NCBI GenBank assembly: GCA_964598495.1
Contig: CAZRBY010000021.1
Span: 1-29,196, forward strand
Reading direction: 5' to 3'
DNA: 29,196 bases
Source of the DNA: Cacconaster sp964598495
GTDB taxonomy: Bacteria; Bacteroidota; Bacteroidia; Bacteroidales; UBA932
The position numbers and the translations under genes are program-made. Every line of letters begins with the position of its first letter. The stretch's first letter is position 1. This document shows, in pieces, positions 15,375-24,315 of this stretch. Below the pieces are notes generated by a model that saw nothing but the letters and a program-made list of their open reading frames with translations, was not told where the DNA came from and searched no databases.

Positions 15375-16610
15375 TCATAATCCAAGATATGCCTTCTGTT
15401 CCTTTGTTAGCACATCTATGGTCACTCCCATACTCTTAAGTTTCTTGACAGCCACATAGTTGTCTATCTCCTCCGGAACCAAAACGATAGATGGCGGAAG
15501 TTTGCCGCGGCTCTTGACCAAATATCTTGCACTCAGTGCCTGGATTGCAAAACTCATATCCATGATCTCTGCAGGATGCCCATCTCCGGCAGCCAGATTG
15601 ACCAGCTTGCCCTCAGCGATGATATAGATGCAGCGGCCGTCGGCCATCCTGTAACCGATGAGATTAGCACGTGCCTCAAAGCTCTCCACAGCCATTTGCG
15701 AGAGTTCTACAACAGATACCTCACAGTCAAAGTGACCTGCGTTGCAGCAAATGGCACCATCCTTCATCTTTTCAAAACTGGGGGCAGTGATTACATCCTT
15801 GCAGCCGGTAACCGTTATAAAAAAGTCACCGATAGGAGCCGCATCCTCCATCTTCATCACTTCAAAGCCATCCATAACTGCTTCCAGGGCCTTTACCGGT
15901 TCTACCTCGGTGACGATCACTGAAGCTCCAAGTCCCTTGGCGCGCATTGCAACGCCTTTACCGCACCAGCCATAACCGGCAACTACCACATTTTTACCTG
16001 AAACTATGAGATTTGTAGTACGGTTTATGCCATCCCAAACAGACTGGCCGGTGCCATATCTGTTGTCGAATAAGTATTTGCAATTGGCATTGTTTACCAT
16101 TACCATCGGATATTTTAGGGTATTGGTTTGGGCCATCCGTATCAAACGATTAATACCGGTGGTAGTCTCTTCGCAACCTCCGATGACTTTATCTGTCAAA
16201 TGAGTGTATTTTGTGTGCATCAGGTGAGTCAAGTCGCCGCCGTCATCGATTATGATGTTGGGGCCACACTCAAGGACACTGCAAAGATGGCGGTCATATT
16301 CCTCTGCTGAAGCGTCGTGCCATCCAAAGACATTGAGACCCTCTTTTAAAAGTGCCGCCGCTATATCATCCTGTGTGGACAGTGTGTTGCTGCCGGTGAC
16401 ATACATTTCAGCTCCACCTCCGGCAAGTACCAAACAGAGGTATGCCGTCTTTGCCTCAAGATGGACCGAAAGTGCAATTTTCAGCCCTTGGAAGGGCTTT
16501 TCTTCGATAAATTCCTGTTCAATGGAGTTGAGTATAGGCATATTCCGCTTAACCCAGTCAATCTTGCGCTTACCGCTCTCCCAAAGATTGATATCCCTGA
16601 TTTCGCTCAT
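15375..16610 (-). CDS. ahcY: adenosylhomocysteinase, short archaeal/Thermotoga type
   Basis: 411 residues. Splits S-adenosylhomocysteine to homocysteine and adenosine in the methyl cycle. Visible sites are SVHLEAKTAYL (catalytic His), DDGGDLTH (Asp), GGCEETTTG (Glu), and NCKYLFDNRYGTGQS (Lys and Asp), then the NAD-binding loop VVAGYGWCGKGVAMRAKGLGA. It lacks the C-terminal KPDHYRY-like tail and the insert of the long bacterial/eukaryotic form, and the HLEAKTA motif is that of archaeal and Thermotoga enzymes. Some archaeal relatives prefer S-inosylhomocysteine, so that is a real alternative. Its start overlaps the end of the upstream EEP gene by 41 bases, showing co-transcription. Confidence 0.92.
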   Translation of the reverse strand: MSEIRDINLWESGKRKIDWVKRNMPILNSIEQEFIEEKPFQGLKIALSVHLEAKTAYLCLVLAGGGAEMYVTGSNTLSTQDDIAAALLKEGLNVFGWHDASAEEYDRHLCSVLECGPNIIIDDGGDLTHLMHTKYTHLTDKVIGGCEETTTGINRLIRMAQTNTLKYPMVMVNNANCKYLFDNRYGTGQSVWDGINRTTNLIVSGKNVVVAGYGWCGKGVAMRAKGLGASVIVTEVEPVKALEAVMDGFEVMKMEDAAPIGDFFITVTGCKDVITAPSFEKMKDGAICCNAGHFDCEVSVVELSQMAVESFEARANLIGYRMADGRCIYIIAEGKLVNLAAGDGHPAEIMDMSFAIQALSARYLVKSRGKLPPSIVLVPEEIDNYVAVKKLKSMGVTIDVLTKEQKAYLGL

Positions 16611-17595
16611 TGTTATTCTTGTTATTAATTGATTTGATTTTGTCTATCTTGATCAGAACGGGAAGATGATCACTATATCCGTTCTGAAAACTATTGCCGT
16701 TATAACTGCGTTTGGGCCACCCTTTCTGCAGCATGAAGTTGCGCTTGAAAATTTCACAATAATGCTTTTGATTCATCTTGACAAGCTTCAAACCCGAGGT
16801 GTCGGGAAATGTCTCCAGCAGATTCGGACTGACGATGATATTGTCGAAGAGAGTCCAGCGATGATTGTGGACGCTGGTACCAAATCCTTCATCATCAAGT
16901 GCCCAGAAAGGATTGAAATAATCATCCTGTTCTACCAAGGAGATTTTTTTTCTTGCCCTGAGCAAAAGAGAAAGAGACTCGTCGGAAGGTGAGTCGTTCA
17001 TATCTCCCATCACCACAACTTTGATGTCAGGAAACTTTTCTCGCATTGTCAATGCGTGGTTGTATATCGTTTCCGTGCCGGCACGACGGAATCCTGCAGA
17101 GTTTTTAACACCCGTCCTCCTTGATAGGAGGTGACAAACGTAAAAACAAAACATTTCTTCATCAATCTTACCCCACGCACATAGTATGTCGCGGCCAATG
17201 TATTCTCGACCGCTCCGCAATACCAGATTCAAAGGACAACTGCCTTCAAGCTTAAACTTGTCCGGACGGTAAAAGAGCCCTACATCGACTCCCCTAACAT
17301 CATTTGACTCAAAATGGATACATTTGTATCGGGCACCGCGAATGCGTCTCTGGTCAGCCAAATCCTGCATCACTACCTTATTCTCAACCTCGGAAACACC
17401 TATGACCACGGGAAATCCCCCATATGCGTTGGAAACTGTGGATATGACCTCAGCCAGATTCTCAAGCTTCTTCTGATACTTCTGAGTCGTCCATCTTTTG
17501 GGACCGGAAGGAGTGAACTCCTCATCCTCCGTATTTGGGTCGTCCGAAGTGTCGTAAAGATTCTCGAGGTTGTAAAACATTATGATGTAAGACAT
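16570..17595 (-). CDS. endonuclease/exonuclease/phosphatase-fold protein, cytoplasmic
   Basis: 341 residues from the ATG at 17595. An ATG at 17619 would add eight residues, but it falls in a candidate promoter box, so the later start is preferred. The EEP fold is clear: FYNLENLYDT (metal-binding Asn), IGVSEVEN (catalytic Glu), VDVGLFYRP, CHLLSRRTG (catalytic His region), GDMNDSPSD (Asp/Asn) and YSDHLPVLI (terminal Asp-His). There is no signal peptide. The family includes nucleases and phosphoesterases; the YNLENLYD group is widespread in Bacteroidota and its substrate is unknown to me. The last residues are Asn/Lys-rich and overlap the ahcY start. Confidence 0.85.
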   Translation of the reverse strand: MSYIIMFYNLENLYDTSDDPNTEDEEFTPSGPKRWTTQKYQKKLENLAEVISTVSNAYGGFPVVIGVSEVENKVVMQDLADQRRIRGARYKCIHFESNDVRGVDVGLFYRPDKFKLEGSCPLNLVLRSGREYIGRDILCAWGKIDEEMFCFYVCHLLSRRTGVKNSAGFRRAGTETIYNHALTMREKFPDIKVVVMGDMNDSPSDESLSLLLRARKKISLVEQDDYFNPFWALDDEGFGTSVHNHRWTLFDNIIVSPNLLETFPDTSGLKLVKMNQKHYCEIFKRNFMLQKGWPKRSYNGNSFQNGYSDHLPVLIKIDKIKSINNKNNNERNQGYQSLGER

Positions 17596-17616
17596 CCGAA
17601 TATGGGTATTGATGCG

Positions 17617-17624
17617 CAAAAATA
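17617..17624 (-). promoter_or_regulatory. possible -7 box of the EEP-ahcY-HAD operon
   Basis: On the minus strand this reads TATTTTTG, an exact TAnnTTTG match, 21 bases before the ATG at 17595. No TTG at -33 distance was found. It overlaps the alternative start codon at 17619. Confidence 0.35.
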
Positions 17625-17676
17625 GTGATTATTATCCATTTTTTACTAACTTGCATTTTATTTAACTGCGAAGACT

Positions 17677-18654
17677 ATGTATGAACAGCTATTGAATCTT
17701 GATCCGGTCAAGATTAACTTCTCCAAAGCGGGAATGGATGCGATTAATTTTGTGCTCGCATTTGTGATGTATGGTGTGGCACTCGGTATCAAGCCCTCAA
17801 TGTTCAAAGAGGTTTTCAAAAAGCCTAAATCGGTTATTCTGGGTGCCATCTGTCAGATGGTACTCCTGCCTGCGCTCACATTTCTTTTGGTAATTATCCT
17901 TAACGACCGCATTACACCTATGGTGGCAATGGGTATGATACTGGTGGCAGCCTGTCCCGGGGGCAATATCTCCAACTTCATGTCACAGTTATCAAAAGCC
18001 AATGCCGAGCTTTCTATTTCTCTGACAGCCATCAGCACCTCTCTTGCACCGCTTACCACTCCCGCCAACTTTGCGCTGTGGGGCGGACTTTACGTAAAAT
18101 ACCTCAACAAACAAGCTGCCGGAGCTCTGCAGCCTCTCGAGATTCCCATATCGGATGTTATGATAACAGTATTCATCCTGCTCGGCATACCCCTGATACT
18201 CGGTTTGTTGACCAACAAGTTTCTACCCAAGATTTCACAGAAGCTCAAAAAGCCAATGCAGATATTCTCCATCCTATTTTTCCTTTTGATGGTGGTACTC
18301 GCGTTTGGGAACAACTTGCAGCTGTTTCTCCAGTATATCTGGTACATTTTCTTTATAGTTTTGATTCACAATGCGCTGGCATTGTCCATAGGCTACGGTG
18401 TCGGCACTGCTTTTAAGATACCTCGCGAAGACCGCCGCACACTCACAATTGAGACAGGTATACAGAATTCCGGACTGGGTCTTGTGCTGCTGTTCAATCC
18501 AAAGATATTTCCTCCCGACCTGATGAACGGAGGAATGCTATTTATCACCGCCTGGTGGGGTATCTGGCACATCATCTCCGGACTGGCGGTCTCTGCAATG
18601 TTTAATTATTCCACTAAAAGACGCCTTGCCAGGGCGCAAAAAGTCAATGTGTAA
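17677..18654 (+). CDS. bile acid:sodium symporter (BASS) family transporter
   Basis: 325 residues with about nine or ten membrane helices. Family signatures are ACPGGNISNFMSQLSKAN (about residues 90-107), which forms the substrate/Na+ site region, and ETGIQNSGLGLVLL (about 260-273), the second crossover motif. BASS proteins bring in organic acids or sulfonated/conjugated compounds with sodium; the substrate here is unknown and need not be bile acid. It begins the long plus-strand run that continues through the acyltransferase, outer-membrane protein and DUF4988-like genes, and is divergent from the EEP operon with an 81-base gap. Confidence 0.9.
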   Translation: MYEQLLNLDPVKINFSKAGMDAINFVLAFVMYGVALGIKPSMFKEVFKKPKSVILGAICQMVLLPALTFLLVIILNDRITPMVAMGMILVAACPGGNISNFMSQLSKANAELSISLTAISTSLAPLTTPANFALWGGLYVKYLNKQAAGALQPLEIPISDVMITVFILLGIPLILGLLTNKFLPKISQKLKKPMQIFSILFFLLMVVLAFGNNLQLFLQYIWYIFFIVLIHNALALSIGYGVGTAFKIPREDRRTLTIETGIQNSGLGLVLLFNPKIFPPDLMNGGMLFITAWWGIWHIISGLAVSAMFNYSTKRRLARAQKVNV

Positions 18655-19963
18655 ATCAAGGGACCATAAAAACATCTATGATAAGGACAACTTGTATGCT
18701 TTCCTCAGATACTCTGTCGATGCGTTTATCAAGGCCTCCTACCAAAAGATTATTTTCCTCAATACGGACCGAATCCCAAAAGAGGCTGCGGTCATTTTTA
18801 CTCCCAATCACTGCGACGCCCTCATGGATCCTTTACTTGTACTGGCTGCAAACAAGGACAGGAAGGTATTTATTGCCAGAGCAGACATTTTTAAGAAACC
18901 TATTCTCCGTAAAATTCTCACCTTCTTCAAGATGATCCCGATCAATCGCATCAGGGACGGAATCAGGTCGGTGACGGCAGTCGAGGAAACTATAAGGGTC
19001 TCCATTGAGGTACTGGAAAACAATGTTGGTATATGTATCCTCCCCGAAGGTACCCATCGGTCTATGCACAGCCTGTTACCCATCGGCAAGGGTATTGCCA
19101 GGATAGCGTGCGGTGCCTATGATGCTCTGGGCGATGACCACCCGATATATATTGTTCCGGTGGGAGTAGAGTACGGCGACTATTTCAGGTTCAGATCTAC
19201 GGCCATGGCCAACATAGGAGAGCCCTTCAACGTATCGGAATTTATCTCCTCACACTACAAGGAAGGCCGTTCTGAGCGTGACATCATGGAGTCCATTCGG
19301 CAGCAGGTCAAAGAACGTCTGCAAGAACTGATAGTCTATATTGACGATGATGAACAGTATGAAGCGGTCTGGGAGCTTGCAAAACTCTACAGCGGACAGA
19401 TTTGCAAATGTCGCGTTAAGGAGCGCTTTGATGCCAACAGGGATATTGTCAGCCGCATAAAGCTGCTAAGGGAGCATGAGCCGAAAAAGGCCTCCGTGCT
19501 TCTGGAAAAAGCTGACAAACTCAGAGAGCGCCGTCTAAAATCCGGAGTAAGTATTCACGCCATACACCGTAAGCGCCCGTTGCTTGCTGCAATCCTTGGT
19601 ACTCTGGCCCTTTTGCCGGGAATTCCCCTCTTTTTGCTGATGGGAGCCGCATCTCTGCCTGTTTGGGCCACAGCCGAGGTACTGTGCACCCTATTTAAGG
19701 ACCGTGCATTCCACAACTCCGTGCGTATGGTAATCTTTTGGGTCGTATGGAGCCTTTTGTATTTAATTGAAGTCGTGCTGCTTTTCTGCCTCGCTCCCTG
19801 GGAGTGGGCTCTTGCCGCCGCTATTATCCTGATGCCCGCACCATTCTTTGTCTATGACTTTTTTGAGTTTTTGCGTGTGCTGGCATCCCTTTGGAGAATT
19901 GTTTTCAACCGCAGGTTGAGAAATGATTATAAAGAAATCAAAAATGAATTGAAAAACATCTGA
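18647..19963 (+). CDS. 1-acyl-glycerol-3-phosphate acyltransferase-like (PlsC family) membrane protein
   Basis: 438 residues from the ATG at 18647, whose codons overlap the BASS stop by eight bases; an ATG at 18626 is a weaker alternative. The acyltransferase domain is N-terminal, with TPNHCDALMD (residues 52-61; spacing H-x5-D rather than the textbook H-x4-D) and LPEGTHRS as the substrate-phosphate site. Other family features are ARADIFKKPILRKIL and FFKMIPINRIRDG. A charged helical region follows, then at least three hydrophobic segments near the C-terminus. It probably makes phosphatidic acid or a related lipid at the inner membrane. The next gene begins six bases after its stop. Confidence 0.85.
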   Translation: MCKSRDHKNIYDKDNLYAFLRYSVDAFIKASYQKIIFLNTDRIPKEAAVIFTPNHCDALMDPLLVLAANKDRKVFIARADIFKKPILRKILTFFKMIPINRIRDGIRSVTAVEETIRVSIEVLENNVGICILPEGTHRSMHSLLPIGKGIARIACGAYDALGDDHPIYIVPVGVEYGDYFRFRSTAMANIGEPFNVSEFISSHYKEGRSERDIMESIRQQVKERLQELIVYIDDDEQYEAVWELAKLYSGQICKCRVKERFDANRDIVSRIKLLREHEPKKASVLLEKADKLRERRLKSGVSIHAIHRKRPLLAAILGTLALLPGIPLFLLMGAASLPVWATAEVLCTLFKDRAFHNSVRMVIFWVVWSLLYLIEVVLLFCLAPWEWALAAAIILMPAPFFVYDFFEFLRVLASLWRIVFNRRLRNDYKEIKNELKNI

Positions 19964-19969
19964 TACTGA

Positions 19970-21346
19970 ATGATTATGAAAAGACTCAGCATAATACTGA
20001 TAATGGCCGGAATCCTTTTCCCCGCCTTATCATACAGTCAAACTGTGGATACCCTGCGTACCCGTCAGGCTCAAGACACTCTGCATTTGAGACCCTACGG
20101 TGAGAAAAAACCTGAACCTGAAGTATTTGTTGCTCCACCGGACACTACTGTGAAGAATTCCGAGGCCAGTGACCTAGCCAAAGGCGATATAGTCAAAACC
20201 GGACTTTCATTCGGCCCGCTGCCTGTTATTGCATTTGATAACGATAAAGGATTCCAGTATGGCGCCTTGCTAAATATTTACAATTTCGGTGACGGATCAT
20301 GGTATCCCATACCCAAATCGCAGTGGTATTTGGAGGTTTCAAGATTTACAAAGGGGTCTCAACTCTATGTGATCTCATACGACAACCGTACCTTGATTCC
20401 CGGAGTACGCCTTTCTACTGCACTCCATGTAACAAGAGACAAAGCACTCGATTTTTACGGTTTCAATGGTTATGAGTCCTTTTATGACAGTTCCTTGGAG
20501 ACGGGATTCTATCGTATGGACCGTATGGTGCATACTTTCAAGGTAGACTTTACCGGACTCATCAAGGGCAATTTTTACTGGAAAGCCGGATACCATTTCA
20601 GCCATTTCAAAACGGGAGCTTTCGCAGGTGAAAACTATACTCTTCCTACCACGCTGTTCGAGATTTACAAAAATGTCGGCATTATTCCCGAAAAACAAGC
20701 TGAGGGCGGCATTTCAAGTGCCATTAGAGTTGGTTTAATGTACGACTCCCGCGACTTCGAGGCAGCACCTTCAAGAGGTATTTGGGCTGAGGCCAACCTC
20801 GCTTACGCCCCTAAATTCTTGGGAACCTCAGTGGGTTATACCAAGTACAATCTCACCTTCAAAAACTATCTGCCTATTGCAAAAGATAAACTCGTTTTTG
20901 CTTACAGGCTGAATTTGCAAGGTTTCCTTGGCAAGGAAAATCCGGCATTCTATGTTCTACCATACGATATGTACCTCGGCACAGGATATGACAGAGAGGG
21001 ATTTGGAGGTTATCGTACTGTGAGAGGCCTGATGAGGGGACGCATTCAAGGAGCGCATACCTGTTATTTCAACACCGAACTGCGCTGGAGATTCGTCAGT
21101 TTCCATCTCTGGAAACAAAATATAGCCTTTGCTTTGAGCGGGTTCTTCGATGGAGCAAGAGTTCTAAAGGGATTTGGAAATGACTTTGACATCACCGGTT
21201 TATCCCCCTATACCCCGATATCATCATATTACCCTCCTCAAGGCAATCTACCGTATACGCTTTACGGGGGAAAAGAGAAATTCCATCTGAGCGCCGGAGG
21301 CGGAATCAGGTTTATAATGAACAGAAATTTCATCGTAGCCGTCTAG
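19970..21346 (+). CDS. BamA/D15-like outer-membrane beta-barrel protein with in-frame TAG before the last strand
   Basis: 458 residues to the first stop. A signal peptide ends LSYSQ; a short Pro-rich linker precedes a barrel of amphipathic strands typical of Bacterial surface antigen proteins, with GLMYDSRDFEAAPSRGIWAE and FGGYRTVRGLMRGR as family signatures. The TAG at 21344-21346 falls at FIVAV. The same frame then reads 23 more codons (21347-21415), YGKAFDAQDNSKGALYINTG then FLF, before a TAG at 21416. This is exactly a last beta-strand with a terminal Phe, the BAM targeting signal. A single G to T change of GAG would explain the stop. The gene is either freshly broken, read through, or mis-sequenced. 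Confidence 0.85.
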   Translation: MIMKRLSIILIMAGILFPALSYSQTVDTLRTRQAQDTLHLRPYGEKKPEPEVFVAPPDTTVKNSEASDLAKGDIVKTGLSFGPLPVIAFDNDKGFQYGALLNIYNFGDGSWYPIPKSQWYLEVSRFTKGSQLYVISYDNRTLIPGVRLSTALHVTRDKALDFYGFNGYESFYDSSLETGFYRMDRMVHTFKVDFTGLIKGNFYWKAGYHFSHFKTGAFAGENYTLPTTLFEIYKNVGIIPEKQAEGGISSAIRVGLMYDSRDFEAAPSRGIWAEANLAYAPKFLGTSVGYTKYNLTFKNYLPIAKDKLVFAYRLNLQGFLGKENPAFYVLPYDMYLGTGYDREGFGGYRTVRGLMRGRIQGAHTCYFNTELRWRFVSFHLWKQNIAFALSGFFDGARVLKGFGNDFDITGLSPYTPISSYYPPQGNLPYTLYGGKEKFHLSAGGGIRFIMNRNFIVAV

Positions 21347-21438
21347 TATGGCAAGGCATTTGATGCACAAGATAATAGCAAGGGTGCCCTGTATATCAAT
21401 ACGGGCTTCCTCTTTTAGTTTTATTTAAAAAACACAAT

Positions 21439-22855
21439 ATGAAACGATTGTCAATAGCCTTTGCACTAACGGTGTCACTCCTGTTCACATCGGGGTGCAT
21501 ACAAATATTTGGAGGATATAGCGGAGCTTGAGCGTAGGCTTGATTTGATAGAGCAGTTGTGTGAGGAAATGAATACCAATATCAGATCTCTACAGGTAAT
21601 TGTCTCCTCTATTCAGAATAATGATATGATATCCGGTGTGACATCCATTACTCAGAATGGCAAGGAAGTGGGCTACAAGATCAATTTCGTGAAGACAGCC
21701 CCTATAACCATCTATCACGGCACCAACGGCAAGGTGCCTCTTATCGGAACGGCTAAGGATACGGATGGCAATTATTACTGGAATATTAAGTATGACAGCG
21801 GCACCGTAGGCTGGATTACCGATGATTACGGCCAGAAAGTGCTCGCAATGGGAATTGCCCCTTTTATTAAAGTAAAGGATGAAAGATGGGTGATATCATT
21901 CGACGGAGGCACCACTTGGACTGACCTGGGACAGGCAACGGGAGAGCATGGAGACTCGATGTTCAAAAGTATCATTACTACCGATCCCAATTATGTGTTG
22001 ATCACACTTACCAATGGCACGGTATTCAGAATCCCCGTTTATGAAAAATATTTGGCACTCAAGACCGAAGCTGATAAGATCAACAGCAATGCAAATGCAC
22101 AGAAAATCATAATAAATGCAATAGCCTCTCGGACTGTCTATATCAAGAACGCCGGAGATATCATGGAAAATGGGAAGCGTGTAGGCACTTATTGTGAACT
22201 TTCCAATGGAGAGAGTTTCAAGGTCTATGATTGGCAGAGCAGCAATGCCCCTAAAATAATGTCTGTACGCGACACCATTACCGGACTCTATTATTGGACT
22301 TTTCAGCAAAGCGGACATGAAATAGAGTGGTTGCGCGATTCCGACGGTAATAGAATACGCAGCGAGGGAGACACCTTAGCTCCTCCGAAAGTGAACCTGA
22401 CAGGCGACAGTAACGGCAACTATTACTGGACCATAGAGTATGAAGGAGGTACTGTCACCACCATTGAAGCTCCTTTCTTACTGGACAGTCCCACAACTTC
22501 CCTTTTCAGGAGAGTTAACATTTCTGACCCTGAATTTGCGGTTTTCGTTACCTGGGACGGAACTGAATACCGTATGCCCAAATTGTTTTCCATCTCAATC
22601 GCAACTACCATTTCGATGGCTGTTAAATCTGTCATAAATCTCGAATACACGGTCTATGGTGCCGACTATTCCGATGTCAGTGCGGCATTCATCACACAGG
22701 GCGGATTCAAGGCTTACCTTTCAGATACACCGGGATTTGTCACCATTGAGTCTCCCGATGCTTTTATCAACGAACAGGGCAAGATAATGGCTGTCTTTAT
22801 AGTAAAAAATAGTCAGAGGAGTTCTGTCAAAACTATCACTGTAAACAAATTGTAG
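21439..22855 (+). CDS. DUF4988-like lipoprotein, signal peptide and body in different frames
   Basis: An ATG at 21439 opens a lipoprotein signal (MKRLSIAFALTVSLLFTSGC) that stops at 21529-21531 after ten more residues. The body runs in the next frame from a TTG at 21509, beginning EDIAELERRLDLIEQL, to 22855 (448 residues). Removing one T in the ATTT run at 21507-21510 joins them into a normal protein like the two paralogues downstream. After a coiled coil come two copies of a DUF4988-like module: the first at about 40-180 (NGKEVGYKINF, YYWNIKYDSG, WVISFDGGTTWTDLGQATG) and the second at about 205-360 (NGKRVGTYCEL, YYWTF), then a beta tail. Function unknown; probably surface-exposed. Confidence 0.75.
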
Positions 22856-22858
22856 AGT

Positions 22859-24313
22859 ATGAAACGCAGATTATCATCAATTCTGACCGCAATCGTTCTG
22901 GTTTTATCTCTCACAGGATGTTTCAACCAGCTCGAAAATGAACTCGGCCACATCAGCAGGCGTATCAAGGCTATGGAAGACAACCTCGTTCTGATGAACG
23001 AGAATATAAGCACCCTGCATAACCTTATAAATAAGCTCGAAAGTTATGATTTTGTCACCAAGATCACACGCATTTATGACAATTATGAGGTTATAGGTTA
23101 CACAATCTCTTTCTCCCACAGTCCCAGTATAACTATCTACAACGGCAAAAATGCCCAAACTCCCGTTATCAGTGTAAAGAAAGCCGAGGACGGAATTTTC
23201 TACTGGGTGGTCTCCTATTCGGTGGGCCATGAGGAATTCATAACCAATAATGTCGGACAAAGAGTACCGGCTGTAGCAGTAACGCCGAAAATCAAAATTG
23301 AAAACGGTAACTGGATGGTATCTTACGACAAAGGCGTGATATGGTACAACCTCGGACAGGCAACAGGAAGTGCCGGCACATCCTTCATCAAAAATGTTAC
23401 CGAAAATAATGGTTATGTACAGTTTAATTTTCTTGACGGTACACATATCTCCATACCAACACTTGAGACTTATGACAAATTGAATGAAGTCGTCAATAAG
23501 ACCAACTCCAATCTATCGTCTCTTGAGGAGCTGGTTAATCTTGTAAGTCAGGGCGTATATGCCAAAAACATCAAGCCTATAATTGAGAAGAGAGATACCA
23601 TCGGCTATAACCTTTTCCTCTCTGACAGCACAGTGATGACGTTCTATAACGGGGTTGCCACGACTCTGCCGACCATCGGAGCGGCAAAGGACAAAGTCAA
23701 TCCCTCAGATACCAATTACTACTGGACTATCAAATATGACAGCGATCAAGAGGCGCGATGGATCCTTGTTGGCGGCAAAAAAGTTAGAGTCAGCCCCCAG
23801 ATGGGAACAATGCCAATGGTAGGACTTAAAAAGCACATCGACGGAGTATACTACTGGACTATCTCGTACGACTCCGGCAAGACGTACACTTGGTTGTTGA
23901 CGGATAACGGCAACAAAGTAGCTGCCGCAATACCCGAAATCAATAAGATAATCACGGCAATAACTAATATTGGAGTTAATTACATCGAATTGACAATGGG
24001 CGACCAGAAAGTTCTTGTACCCAAATACGCCCCATTCAAGATTGACATCCAGACTACCTGTAAGATGGTAGCTTCGGCCACTATCACAATTGCATACACA
24101 ATCACCGGAGGTAGCAACAATCTTGATCTTCTTCCGGTTACCCAAAACGGATTTTATGCGAGAGTCATCAAATCATCGGTCAAAACCGGAAATCTGATAA
24201 TTTATTCACCCTCGACATTTGCCGAAGGCATGGAGAGCAAACTCATACTTCTTATTTCAGACGGACTGGGTTATCTGAAAAACACAATAATCACTATCAA
24301 ATACGGGATCTAA
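22859..24313 (+). CDS. DUF4988-like lipoprotein, second paralogue
   Basis: 484 residues, intact. The signal peptide ends in lipobox SLTGC (Cys21), followed by a coiled coil (ELGHISRRIKAMEDNLVLM, about 28-65). The first module is at about 66-200: YEVIGYTISFSHSPSITIYN, FYWVVSY, NGNWMVSYDKGVIWYNLGQA, FNFLDGTHISIP. The second module is at about 225-375: DTIGYNLFLSD, NYYWTIKYDSD, GVYYWTISYDSGKTYTWLL, ITAITNIGVNYIELTMGDQK. A C-terminal beta domain follows. Each module contains YYW and DSG words. It begins three bases after the first paralogue and is clearly co-transcribed. Function unknown; the family is typical of Bacteroidales surface lipoproteins. Confidence 0.8.
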   Translation: MKRRLSSILTAIVLVLSLTGCFNQLENELGHISRRIKAMEDNLVLMNENISTLHNLINKLESYDFVTKITRIYDNYEVIGYTISFSHSPSITIYNGKNAQTPVISVKKAEDGIFYWVVSYSVGHEEFITNNVGQRVPAVAVTPKIKIENGNWMVSYDKGVIWYNLGQATGSAGTSFIKNVTENNGYVQFNFLDGTHISIPTLETYDKLNEVVNKTNSNLSSLEELVNLVSQGVYAKNIKPIIEKRDTIGYNLFLSDSTVMTFYNGVATTLPTIGAAKDKVNPSDTNYYWTIKYDSDQEARWILVGGKKVRVSPQMGTMPMVGLKKHIDGVYYWTISYDSGKTYTWLLTDNGNKVAAAIPEINKIITAITNIGVNYIELTMGDQKVLVPKYAPFKIDIQTTCKMVASATITIAYTITGGSNNLDLLPVTQNGFYARVIKSSVKTGNLIIYSPSTFAEGMESKLILLISDGLGYLKNTIITIKYGI

Positions 24314-24315
24314 CG

